NCBI GenBank assembly: GCA_045585895.1
Contig: JAZMZI010000067.1
Location: 1-13,309, forward strand
DNA: 13,309 nucleotides
DNA from: SVTX01 sp045585895
GTDB lineage: Bacteria; Bacillota; Clostridia; Oscillospirales; CAG-272
Direction of reading: 5' to 3'
In this document: piece after piece, positions 5,901 through 13,169 of the stretch
Numbering within the stretch: position 1 is the stretch's first letter
How the letters are laid out: the number at the start of each line of letters is the position of its first letter
The notes under the pieces: model-generated
The model's input: only the letters and a program-made list of their open reading frames with translations
Database searches by the model: none
What the model was told of the DNA's origin: nothing
Made by a program: the position numbers and the translations under genes

Positions 5901-8814
5901 AGGTCCACTGATGGTCTAACGTAGTAACGGTGATCGGCTTCTTAGTGATCGTAACGTCGTTTTCCAAAAGCTCTACGTCATAGTTGCAGCTCAGGTCGGT
6001 CATAGCCGAGTCGGTTTCGTCGTAAATCTTGAAGGCTGTGATTGCATTTTTGCCCGAAATTACATTATCTCCTTCAATCATAACGTTTTTGAAAGAGGTG
6101 CTGTCAAGAACCTCAAATTTATGGCCGTCAACAAGTCCCTCGTCAACCGCCGTGGGATCGACGGTCACGGTGTGATCAGTGAATTTATGAACAAGTCCGT
6201 CATACTCAATCGTCTCACCTTCCGCCTTAACCGTAATACGTCGTTTTTTTAAGGTGAGAGTACCGAAATTTTCTTCTGCGACCTCGTAATTCTGAGTTAC
6301 ATCTTCCTCTCCGCACCATATCGTTACGGTTACTGCGTTAGGAATAGCAAATCGGTTTCCGTCGGACGATACGACAGCGTTATCGGGAATATCGGAAAAG
6401 TCAGAAACGCAGGTTTTTTCAGCAACCGAAAATCCGTGTCCCTCAGCGCAACCGTTAACCGAAACGATAAGATTTCCTTCTCCGTCCACGCAATAATTCT
6501 TATGTCCGTTATACGTCCACTCGGCGGTGCCCGTAGACACGGTGATCGGACGCTTATTTATTAATACGGATCCCTTTCGGGAGGTAATCTCATAGTTGGA
6601 AAGCTCAACGTCCGTCTCGCTTCCGTCCTCTGCGATTTTATAGATTCTTACGGAAAATATTTCGTTTTCGCCCGCAACAACGTTTCCTTCGCCATCGAAC
6701 ATAACCTTGTTAAAAACAGTACTGTCAACGACTTGGATAAATTCTCCGATTGCAAGTCCCTCGTCAACCGCTGTGGGATCGTTGGTTACGGTACAACCCT
6801 TGAAATACTGATTTTTGCCGTCGTAGACCGCGTCGGTGACGCTCTGCGCCAGAACGGTCAGGTTTCTCGGGATGACAGTCAGATTTCCGCACTCCTCGTT
6901 GCTGATACTGAAGAAATAGTTTGCTGCCCTGTCATCGGTCTCGTCGTTTTTATTTACTATTCTGCATTTTGCCGTATTGAACGTATTGGGGATCTGTCCC
7001 TCGGATACGTTGACCACTGATGCAGACTCATCAACGATCAATCTGTCTCCCTCGGCAATATCCAAGTATCCCTCAACTACTTCATATTCCGTGCATCTAT
7101 GGGAATTTCCGTCGTAGGTAAAGCTTTGGCTTATAGGTCTTATCTTCACCTCGCGCTTATTAATATCAATTACTCCCGCCTTGCACTGTATATAATAATT
7201 GGCGGTTACGTCGGTTTCGCCGCTCATTATCTTTACGGTTTCTTCGATAATTTCAGACGGAGCAGCTCCAACCAGCACTCTCGCCCCCGTAATGTCTCCC
7301 GTAACGGAGTGTCCCTCTACCAGTGGGTTTGCAGACTCACTTGACACCACTATAGCCCCGGGTAAAAGCGGCGTTGAATCGTAAATCTTTTCAACGTATT
7401 CCGGCATTATGGTAATAGGTCTTTTGGTAACCGAAAGAGTACCGTAAACGGGTGTAATAAGATAATTATCGGTAACATCGGCTCCGCTTGCGTCGGTTAT
7501 CGATATTACGTTGAAATCGTTTAAAGTCTCCCCCACGTCGGTAATACTCGGGATCGCTCTATCCTCCGAAACGCTTAGCGTGACGGTGTGGTTTTCCACC
7601 AGATTATCCGAGACGGAGGTACTGTCTATAAGCGCTTGGCCGTTATATACCTGCGATACCGTTGCAGAAGTAACGGTAACGGGACGCTTATTTACGGTTA
7701 TAGTTCCTTCTATTACGGTCAGAGAGTAATTTGACGTAACGTCATTACCCTCCGCATCACGGATCCTGAGGAGCATAGTGTTCGCATATCCGCCTTCTTT
7801 GTAGTTGACAACGCTTGTATACTCCGAAACCTCTATCCAATGATTTTCTGCAAGAGAAGTAGATTCTATCACTTCAAAATCCGTGCATGAAATGCCTGAG
7901 CCTTTATACGTCTCTTCGTACGTAGCAGTCTCTACTACCAAAGGTCTGACGTCTACGGTGATCTTGCCTTGATGCACGTCGAAGGAATAGAGATGAGTAA
8001 CCTCGATTCCCGCCGAATTAAACGCTCTGAAGGTTGGCTTGTTTTCCGTGCTTCCAACCTCAAGCTGCTTATGGCTGAACGTTGCCTGCTCACTGTCTCC
8101 CGCAACGAGAGATCCTTCGGTGATCTGATACTTGTTGAATACGATATCCTTTCCTTCGTACACCGCGGTATAATCCTCCACGGTTATTCCGACCGCACGC
8201 GGCAAAACAGAAATGTCCGTGGTAGCAGCACTAAGCGAATAGCAGAAGGTAATATCCTTTCCGTTTTCATCAAATATTTTGGTGTGACCGTCGTTTACGT
8301 TGGGCGTTATCACTGTACTTGCAGCCGCAACGTCCCCGTAAGTAAACGCATCGCAAACTATAGTTTCACCCGTTCGAAGCGCCGCAGTAACCTTGGGAAG
8401 CTCACCGTAAACGACCTCCGAGTCCAAAACGCTGACGTCCAACGGCGTCGGCTTTATACTGATAGTTTTGGGCTGACTGTAGCGGTTTCCGCCAAACGAC
8501 GTTTTTCCCACCGCTCTCACCCAATATTCGCCGACTTCGCGAGGCACTTCTCGTGTCCACTCGTTGCTGCCCGCAACGCAATACTCGAACTCAACGTCGG
8601 AAAGCAGACCGAAGGCGTTACACTCTATTGCTTCTCCGTAAGGCAGCTCGTCAGGGCAGTTTACACTGCCCACCGAGCCTTTAGCCGCAACAAGAGTTAT
8701 CACCAGCACGCTGAGCGCCGCAATCGATATGAGTATTATTGGCAGCGTTTTTACGAATGCCGAAATTACGTGCGCTATTATTTTTATCTTTTTTTGATAA
8801 CGTTCGTATAACAT
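2971..8814 (-). CDS. Giant membrane-anchored surface protein with about 19 tandem Y-D/N-G (YDG/MBG-like) modules
   Basis: This 1947-residue protein begins with a positively charged stretch and one long hydrophobic segment (about 22-44), giving an N-in, C-out anchor or uncleaved signal. An Ig-like domain follows at about 48-120 (EVGEYWVRAV). The rest is tandem modules of about 85-105 residues with boundaries near 121, 206, 290, 376, 464, 553, 650, 755, 857, 958, 1064, 1162, 1262, 1367, 1464, 1565, 1655, 1743 and 1850. A typical module begins with Lys/Arg-Arg/Lys-Pro plus a beta strand (KRPITV), then Y-D/N-G, G-L-x(2)-G/N-H, D-V-T-x-N-Y and G-T-L-T. This fits YDG/MBG-type beta-sandwich repeats of bacterial adhesins. 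No catalytic motif, LPXTG signal or C-terminal membrane segment is present. The start is supported by AAGG (8822-8825), 7 nt upstream. It follows the transglutaminase-like gene by 85 bp and is probably in its operon. A fibre, adhesin or spacer role is inferred. Confidence 0.85.
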   Translation of the reverse strand: MLYERYQKKIKIIAHVISAFVKTLPIILISIAALSVLVITLVAAKGSVGSVNCPDELPYGEAIECNAFGLLSDVEFEYCVAGSNEWTREVPREVGEYWVRAVGKTSFGGNRYSQPKTISIKPTPLDVSVLDSEVVYGELPKVTAALRTGETIVCDAFTYGDVAAASTVITPNVNDGHTKIFDENGKDITFCYSLSAATTDISVLPRAVGITVEDYTAVYEGKDIVFNKYQITEGSLVAGDSEQATFSHKQLEVGSTENKPTFRAFNSAGIEVTHLYSFDVHQGKITVDVRPLVVETATYEETYKGSGISCTDFEVIESTSLAENHWIEVSEYTSVVNYKEGGYANTMLLRIRDAEGNDVTSNYSLTVIEGTITVNKRPVTVTSATVSQVYNGQALIDSTSVSDNLVENHTVTLSVSEDRAIPSITDVGETLNDFNVISITDASGADVTDNYLITPVYGTLSVTKRPITIMPEYVEKIYDSTPLLPGAIVVSSESANPLVEGHSVTGDITGARVLVGAAPSEIIEETVKIMSGETDVTANYYIQCKAGVIDINKREVKIRPISQSFTYDGNSHRCTEYEVVEGYLDIAEGDRLIVDESASVVNVSEGQIPNTFNTAKCRIVNKNDETDDRAANYFFSISNEECGNLTVIPRNLTVLAQSVTDAVYDGKNQYFKGCTVTNDPTAVDEGLAIGEFIQVVDSTVFNKVMFDGEGNVVAGENEIFSVRIYKIAEDGSETDVELSNYEITSRKGSVLINKRPITVSTGTAEWTYNGHKNYCVDGEGNLIVSVNGCAEGHGFSVAEKTCVSDFSDIPDNAVVSSDGNRFAIPNAVTVTIWCGEEDVTQNYEVAEENFGTLTLKKRRITVKAEGETIEYDGLVHKFTDHTVTVDPTAVDEGLVDGHKFEVLDSTSFKNVMIEGDNVISGKNAITAFKIYDETDSAMTDLSCNYDVELLENDVTITKKPITVTTLDHQWTYDGKVHSSDTEKVNGKHTLVNVEGLVLDEAHGIAHVYQIASCSFVKDFKNVAPDEDRVTEANTVLIEVYDGEEPVTANYEISYSCQGTLTLIKRYIKVQAEGATAEYNGLVQKFLTPTVLDCRDGLAENHKFKVTESTAFKNVMFDGEGNEISGKNEITDFEIYDVNDSEMTDLSYNYVVELEKNDVTIIRKPFKLSTGSRSWVYDGKVHHWKDSDEFGDPTVKVEGLVSGHWFDVVENSWATVKDFPIDHAEDLLTKPNTLEVKICSDEGDVTRNYKLVEEDYGTLTLEKRPYVIITGDQKWTYDGEIHHWKDNDEFGEPTVKVEKGDATLAEGHWFDVVENSWATVKDFPIDHAEDLLEKSNTLEIRIYSDEGDVTHNYKLIEEDYGTLTLEKRRIKVEAESKTVVYNGSEQYFDGFDVLNYRDGLAEHHIFKVLESTAFKNATLDGEGNEISEKNKITSFKIYNANDPEMTDLSHNYVVELADGDVTVERKPVTLYTFNKDLIYDGKEQWWTDDVKFGENDLVVGHTFEIVDKTTVSDFINNVPDNAVFSAEGDRFTVTNEVTVEIMDENNVDVTVNYNIAPVFGELTLIKRHIIIYTEANESVVYDAEKHTFKNYTVGGDGFAPNQSLKVKESTTLINVSDPVENVFEECIIYLAGNETEDLSDNYVISFVYGQIKLQPRPITIETDGDEKMYDGKELVANTDEDWKIVAGDTVGTHTLSVTITGKQDPAPGESENTFEWVITDANGNNMSSNYEVTPIKGVLNITKVPVKLLLKRKTITYNAVEQNVSLSSGGQISGVVVSNINFNMGITNAGYILVSDVEAKIYTDDLSLTVTRTLDNGDVISVPKDYCEITIQVRGNADDYEVNYAVHVKQRKIRITVKNVEKDDDGTPLPTPQCLITYPNGLVSGQAIDEGSIQIELYDTAYGEGETIYYYHVVRDSVKVTVNGVDATRNYDIELISGTHTIRDREAQ
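4123..6867 (-). repeat. A-B dimeric super-repeat inside the 1947-aa gene
   Basis: Residues 650-1564 are nine modules of two alternating kinds, in the order A B A B A B B A B. Type A (starts at 650, 857, 1064, 1367) carries STAFKNVMFDGEGNEISGKN-like and MTDLSxNY segments. Type B (755, 958, 1162, 1262, 1464) carries W-x-Y-D-G, VxDF and DVTxNY segments. Type A modules resemble each other more than their direct neighbours, so the region grew by copying a unit of about 200 residues. The 650 module is the most diverged A. Confidence 0.75.
4713..5336 (-). repeat. Recent 312-bp in-frame tandem duplication (one extra B module)
   Basis: Two adjacent copies, about 4713-5024 and 5025-5336, lie in the same frame (104 codons). 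Segments 4822-4900 and 5134-5212 are 79 bp long and differ at one base. The blocks starting at 4713 and 5025 match at the same 312-bp offset. They encode residues about 1262-1366 and 1162-1261. This is the single place where two B modules stand side by side, which breaks the A-B alternation and shows the array is still changing copy number. Confidence 0.85.
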
Positions 8815-8899
8815 TTTTATACCTTAAATTGTTTTATGTCTGAAACCCTTTCGGGTAAGAATAAATACGGTAATATTTACAGTATTGCTTTCGACGCTG
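8815..8899 (-). other. Spacer between the two giant genes, with a tetraloop hairpin
   Basis: This 85-bp AT-rich gap separates the stop of the 1407-aa gene from the start of the 1947-aa gene. On the minus strand it holds ACCC-GAAA-GGGT (8845-8856), a short stem closed by a GNRA-type tetraloop, with no U tract behind it. AAGG (8822-8825) is the ribosome binding site of the next gene. No convincing promoter was found, so the two genes are probably co-transcribed. The hairpin may protect the RNA or tune relative expression. Confidence 0.5.
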
Positions 8900-11800
8900 T
8901 CAGAGAAGCTCCAACCATCCCGTAAGTATCGTAATTGAATAGTTATCGGTTACATCTTCACCTGTGTTTTTATCGACAATCTTGATGGTAACGGTATTTT
9001 CGATATCCTCAAAGGACGAAAGCTTCAGCTTTGCCCAATCCTCGGCTACGATCTTGTGATTGTCGGCAGGCAACTCTCCAATTACCTCATACTGCTCCCA
9101 CGAGAAGTATTCTTCACTGTCTTCGACCCACTCTGCGCTTCCGCTACCCGTCTGTATTACAATGTTTCTTTGTTCAATTTCAATATCACCGTAATGATAA
9201 GTAATATAATAGCAATCGGTAACGTCTACTCCGTTGCTATATACGGTTACGGTAAATTTATTACTGTTTATGCCGAAGCCCGTATCCGCAGTACAGGTAT
9301 ACACGAACTGAATATTCGTATGCTCGGGAATAAAAGTGCCGCCGACCCATTGATACTCTTTATACTCTTCGGGAATAGTTCCGTCGTATATGTGAGGCTC
9401 AGGGAAACTGCTGCTTGAAAAAACAAGCTCACTGTAGTATATCTGCAAAGTTCCGTGCTTAGCATCAATATCATACAGATGCGTTACGTCATTATTGTTC
9501 TCATCTTTGATTACAACGTCCTTAATGTCCAATGTGTGCTTTCCTGCTTCCGTACCCGAGCCGAAAACTACAAATTCACAGGTGTAATTATTCGGCAATC
9601 CTTCGACCTTACCCCGATTTTTCTGCGAAACCTGTTGTTCCGTACCGTTAAAAGGCAAACGGATCGTAAAGGGGGTTATGGTTACTCTTAAAAATTGAGG
9701 TCCGCCGGGGTCTTCGCCCGAACCGCCGGGGTCTTCGCCCGAATCGCCGGGGTCTTCGCCCGAACCGCCTGAGCCGTCCGAACCGCCTGTAACCTCAACC
9801 ATTATCCAGCCGTATCCATCCATATAGATTTCAACCCAAGCGTGACCTCTGTTTTCTCCCACCTGAACTTCTTCACCCGCTTTTGCATCTGCAACTGCGC
9901 CAAAGACTATTCTTGCGGGGATCCCCAGTTCTCTGTAAAGCAGAGTAGCGGCCGTAGCATAGTGATAGCATACCGCACCCGATTCGGAATCCTGAGATTT
10001 ATCAAAAAATGCATACGCTATATTGGACGCACTGTTTAAATACTCGGATTTAAAGCTTGTATCGTACGGTCTGTAGGTGCTGACGAAAGCGGCAACGTCC
10101 TTTATCAGCTTTGCTTTGCTTTCGTAGCTTCCGTTTCGATCAAATGCCCATCCCTTCTCCGAAATGATATCTTCAAGAAGAGAAGACGTTGCCTGATCCC
10201 TCTCTGTATAAGCGCCGTATACGAAATCTCTGTATATAAGCTCTAAGGCAGCATATTCTCCGCTAAGTGCAGCGGGGGTATTATTTAAGAAATCATATTC
10301 ATAATACGGAACAGTATACTTATCGGAAGTATTGCCCTTATAATAAGTATCGCCGATCTGAATACTGTAACCGTTACCCATACCCAGATAATAGGGTAAT
10401 GCGTATTCTCCCGTATAGGACAGAATGGTTACGTTATTTGCTTCGGCTCCCATATTCTGTGCAACAATAGATGCAAAATAGTTCGGAGAGAAAGAGAGTG
10501 TGCCGTTGTACAGCTCAGAGAAATCAGCAATGCCCGTTGACCAGTCGTTACCTACGTAATCTCCTCTGCTCTGTATTCTCAGATATATTCTTCCCGTAGT
10601 CTCAGCCTTTATAATATAAATAATGTTGTTGGGATTGGGAACTCCCGTAGACGGATTATATCCGCCGTTCTCGGTTTCAATAGTGCATCCACATCTCTTG
10701 CACTTGCGCTTATATCCATCATTTTCATCCACGAAAACATCGTGACCGAGGGGCTCGCCTTCCGTTTCTCCGCAACGTTTACAGGTCTTTGGTTCGGTAC
10801 ACGTCGCATCTGTCCATTCGTGTCCGAGAGGTTCGCCTTCCTCTGCTCCGCAGCCTTCTCGCTGACAAGTCCTGGGGCGGGTACAAGTTGCATCTGCAAA
10901 GTCGTGTGCTGCTGGGATAATCTCCGTATAAGAAGCTTCGCACCCCTCGCGAACGCACGTATAGACCCTTTCACCATCTGTCAAACATCCCGAAGCAGTA
11001 TATGACGTTTCTTGCCAGTCGTGCCCGAGAGGTTCGCCTTCGATTTCTCCGCAACGCTGACAGGTCTTAGGCTCGGTGCATGTCGCGTCTACCCAGTCGT
11101 GCCCGAGAGGTTCGCCTTCGGTTTCTCCGCAACGCTGACAGGTCTTAGGCTCGGTGCATGTCGCGTCTACCCAGTCGTGTCCGAGAGGTTCGCCTTCGGT
11201 TTCTCCGCAACGCTGACAAGTCTTAGGCTCGGTGCATGTCGCGTCTACCCAGTCGTGCCCGAGAGGATCTCCCTCCGTTTCTCCGCAACGTTCACAGGTA
11301 TTGGGGGTTTCGCACGTCGCATTTTCCCAATCGTGACCAAGGGCATCAATCTCTTTGTATCCCTGCTCATATCCGCATCTTGAGCACTTCTTATAAGCCT
11401 CGCATCCATTTTCCGTACATGTGGGATCCTGACGTGCAACATCATACATATCGTGCTGTCCCACGGCAACGGGCATTCCACAATCGACACACACAAGCGT
11501 GCAATTTTCATTCAAGGTAGTATTTTCATGCGGGCATTCGGAATCGGGCATATCACCAACATCAAGATCCTCTCCCGACAAGGTTCCCGTAACCTCAATG
11601 CACTTCCATCCGAGTCCGTCAACGTAAACCTCTACCCATGCGTGAGCGTTGGACATAAATACGTCTACGGTTTCTCCCGCTTTAAGAGTCACACTTACAC
11701 CGACGGTATATCTTGCCGGAATGCCCAACGCTCTGTAAAGCAGAGTAGCTGAGGTTGCATAGTGACTGCATACACCCTCCTTATATTCATCAAGAAAAGC

Positions 11801-13123
11801 AATAGCTACGTTATTCTCGGCATCAAGCTCTCTATTATAGTCCAGATCGTATTTCGCCGCCCCCTGAATATAATTTGCTACCTTATTTATTATGTCGGTA
11901 TCGGAAATATCAAAATTTTGCTCGCTTATAATACCGTTCATATACACGCGAGTTTCCTCGTCTATAACAAGATATTCATTTTTAACGAAGTTTCTGTAAG
12001 TATTCTCGTACTCCGTAACGCTCTCCGAGGTGTGCTGCGCTCCGTCTACAAACCAATAATATTCGGCAGTATATTTTTCGGTAATATCACCTTTATTATA
12101 AGTATCCCAATTTTGAATCTCATTTTCACCTTCGGTAGACAAATAATAGGGCAATACGTACCACTTATAAAACGGCTCTATCTCTATCGTATGAGAAGTT
12201 ATACCCGCCTCCTCGGCCGCTTGTTGCAAAGCGATGCTCGTAAGATAGGATGCTGCATACTTACCGTCTATTTGGTTATTATAGCCCGTTGCAGTCTCCC
12301 AGCCGCGGCCGTTATACGCACCATAGCTCTCCGCTTTGAGGTACACTCTGCCGTCGGTATCGGAATAAACGGAATAGAGCTTTTTATTTTCACTTCCAAC
12401 GGGAGGCACGAAATCGGTGTCGCCATTGAAAAGCTCGTTGTCTTGCCCTCCGCTTCCGCTGTTATCCAACTGAACGCCGGCTCCCTTTATAGTAAGTATG
12501 ATATGATAGTTTTTCGTTACTTCGGCACCACCTGCGCTCCAGATACAAGGCTTCCAACGTCCCGAACCGATATTTTGGCTCTCATCGTCTAACGATTCGT
12601 CCGTCATATCATTCTCTTGCTCATTCGTGTTCAGAACAAACCCTACCGTATGGTTTGCGGCAAGTCCATCGTAATCCTTTGAATTGGAGACGATAAACTG
12701 ATCTTCTCTGGGAGGTTGATCGCCAGTATCGTCACATATTATCAGAATACGTCTAGGATTGACCTTCAAAACTCCGAAATCATGCTTAATATTATAATCC
12801 GAAGTCACGTCGGCACCAAGCTCGTCAACGATCTTGTATTCAAGCTCGTTGACGCACTCACCGACGTCTGTCTGGGAATTGGGAAATGAATACTCTATCC
12901 TATGTCCGTCCTTCAACGCTTCTGTGACCTTTTCTACGTCAAAGGTCTTATTAACCAATGGAGATCCGTTATAGAGTGACTCTGCGCCGTAGGTCTTTAA
13001 AACCAGATCGGTCTTTCCCAAGGAAATAACGCCCGTGGCTACAAGCACACCCATCACGACGAGTATAAACATTACGCCCGTCATCATCCCGCATATCAAT
13101 TTTATAAGCTTATTGTTTTTCAT
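8900..13123 (-). CDS. Membrane-anchored surface protein with two transglutaminase-like domains, Cys/His GHDW repeats and Y-D/N-G modules
   Basis: This 1407-residue protein starts with a short basic segment (MKNNKLIKLI) and one hydrophobic segment (about 11-35). Two Y-D/N-G modules follow (about 38-217), then transglutaminase-like unit 1 (about 245-515), a Cys/His repeat block (529-815), unit 2 (about 835-1112), a G/S/E/D/P linker (1113-1142) and about three more modules to the end. Each unit has the core signature: GVCSHYA (C452) and NAHAWVEVY (H494) in unit 1, VCYHYA (C1052) and RGHAWVEIY (H1094) in unit 2, both with the LLYR-x-LGIPAR helix. The third triad position, usually Asp in a D-P-T context, is Glu in both (E510, E1110; EVTG). 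The family includes cross-linking enzymes and cysteine proteases/amidases, so chemistry cannot be assigned. No strong ribosome binding site precedes the ATG. The gap to the upstream gene is 46 bp, suggesting an operon. Extracytoplasmic location is inferred. Confidence 0.85.
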   Translation of the reverse strand: MKNNKLIKLICGMMTGVMFILVVMGVLVATGVISLGKTDLVLKTYGAESLYNGSPLVNKTFDVEKVTEALKDGHRIEYSFPNSQTDVGECVNELEYKIVDELGADVTSDYNIKHDFGVLKVNPRRILIICDDTGDQPPREDQFIVSNSKDYDGLAANHTVGFVLNTNEQENDMTDESLDDESQNIGSGRWKPCIWSAGGAEVTKNYHIILTIKGAGVQLDNSGSGGQDNELFNGDTDFVPPVGSENKKLYSVYSDTDGRVYLKAESYGAYNGRGWETATGYNNQIDGKYAASYLTSIALQQAAEEAGITSHTIEIEPFYKWYVLPYYLSTEGENEIQNWDTYNKGDITEKYTAEYYWFVDGAQHTSESVTEYENTYRNFVKNEYLVIDEETRVYMNGIISEQNFDISDTDIINKVANYIQGAAKYDLDYNRELDAENNVAIAFLDEYKEGVCSHYATSATLLYRALGIPARYTVGVSVTLKAGETVDVFMSNAHAWVEVYVDGLGWKCIEVTGTLSGEDLDVGDMPDSECPHENTTLNENCTLVCVDCGMPVAVGQHDMYDVARQDPTCTENGCEAYKKCSRCGYEQGYKEIDALGHDWENATCETPNTCERCGETEGDPLGHDWVDATCTEPKTCQRCGETEGEPLGHDWVDATCTEPKTCQRCGETEGEPLGHDWVDATCTEPKTCQRCGEIEGEPLGHDWQETSYTASGCLTDGERVYTCVREGCEASYTEIIPAAHDFADATCTRPRTCQREGCGAEEGEPLGHEWTDATCTEPKTCKRCGETEGEPLGHDVFVDENDGYKRKCKRCGCTIETENGGYNPSTGVPNPNNIIYIIKAETTGRIYLRIQSRGDYVGNDWSTGIADFSELYNGTLSFSPNYFASIVAQNMGAEANNVTILSYTGEYALPYYLGMGNGYSIQIGDTYYKGNTSDKYTVPYYEYDFLNNTPAALSGEYAALELIYRDFVYGAYTERDQATSSLLEDIISEKGWAFDRNGSYESKAKLIKDVAAFVSTYRPYDTSFKSEYLNSASNIAYAFFDKSQDSESGAVCYHYATAATLLYRELGIPARIVFGAVADAKAGEEVQVGENRGHAWVEIYMDGYGWIMVEVTGGSDGSGGSGEDPGDSGEDPGGSGEDPGGPQFLRVTITPFTIRLPFNGTEQQVSQKNRGKVEGLPNNYTCEFVVFGSGTEAGKHTLDIKDVVIKDENNNDVTHLYDIDAKHGTLQIYYSELVFSSSSFPEPHIYDGTIPEEYKEYQWVGGTFIPEHTNIQFVYTCTADTGFGINSNKFTVTVYSNGVDVTDCYYITYHYGDIEIEQRNIVIQTGSGSAEWVEDSEEYFSWEQYEVIGELPADNHKIVAEDWAKLKLSSFEDIENTVTIKIVDKNTGEDVTDNYSITILTGWLELL
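9698..9787 (-). repeat. Flexible linker encoded by 21-bp tandem repeats
   Basis: Three nearly identical 21-bp units (9702-9722, 9723-9743, 9744-9764) encode a seven-residue GSGEDPG-type repeat, next to a Gly/Ser run, at residues 1113-1142. Low complexity and negative charge indicate a disordered spacer between transglutaminase-like unit 2 and the C-terminal modules. Copy number probably varies between strains by slippage. Confidence 0.85.
9788..10621 (-). other. Transglutaminase-like unit 2 of the 1407-aa protein
   Basis: Residues about 835-1112. An N-terminal part (GRIYLRIQSRGDYVGNDW, then ALPYYLG) precedes a helical segment and the catalytic core. The core has C1052 (VCYHYA), H1094 (RGHAWVEIY) and E1110. 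Its order and spacing repeat those of unit 1, including GR-x-YL near the start, PYYL in the middle and LLYR-x-LGIPAR after the Cys, so the two units arose by an internal duplication of about 270 residues, now well diverged. Confidence 0.75.
10679..11539 (-). repeat. Cys/His-rich GHDW tandem repeats between the two transglutaminase-like units
   Basis: Residues 529-815 hold about eight units of LGHDW...C...C-x(2)-CG type, preceded by a related Cys cluster (529-594). The core unit is 26 residues (78 bp). Copies at 11019-11096, 11097-11174 and 11175-11252 are nearly identical in DNA, and 11253-11330 is a diverged fourth. Each unit gives one His and three Cys, a possible metal or disulfide knuckle. 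Such repeats are common in large secreted Clostridia proteins, with no established function known to me. Confidence 0.85.
11579..12391 (-). other. Transglutaminase-like unit 1 of the 1407-aa protein
   Basis: Residues about 245-515. A leading beta-rich part (DGRVYLKAESYGAYNGRGW, then VLPYYLS) is followed by a helical part and the core domain, with C452 (GVCSHYA), H494 (NAHAWVEVY) and E510. Nucleophile and His are both intact, so the unit is probably active. Glu replaces the usual Asp at the third position. Confidence 0.78.
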
Positions 13124-13169
13124 AACGATTCAACCGTTTCTAAAATATAATAAAATCAGTCTGCTTACC
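13124..13169 (-). other. Short AT-rich spacer before the 1407-aa gene
   Basis: This gap of 46 bp holds a TATTATATT stretch but no matching -35 box at a proper distance, and no strong ribosome binding site (only CGGTTG near the ATG). This fits transcription from upstream and modest translation of the 1407-aa gene. Confidence 0.4.

Noticed and set aside
8815..8899. ACCC-GAAA-GGGT hairpin as a terminator between the two giant genes
   Set aside because: The stem has only 4 bp and no U tract on the minus strand, so it is unlikely to end transcription.
11019..11330. Regular 78-bp direct repeats that could be mistaken for a CRISPR array or satellite
   Set aside because: The units abut without unique spacers, keep the reading frame, and encode the GHDW Cys repeats.
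10679..11539. Cys-x2-Cys repeats as DNA-binding zinc fingers
   Set aside because: They sit in a membrane-anchored, apparently extracellular protein between two enzyme domains, and they lack the spacing of classical zinc fingers.
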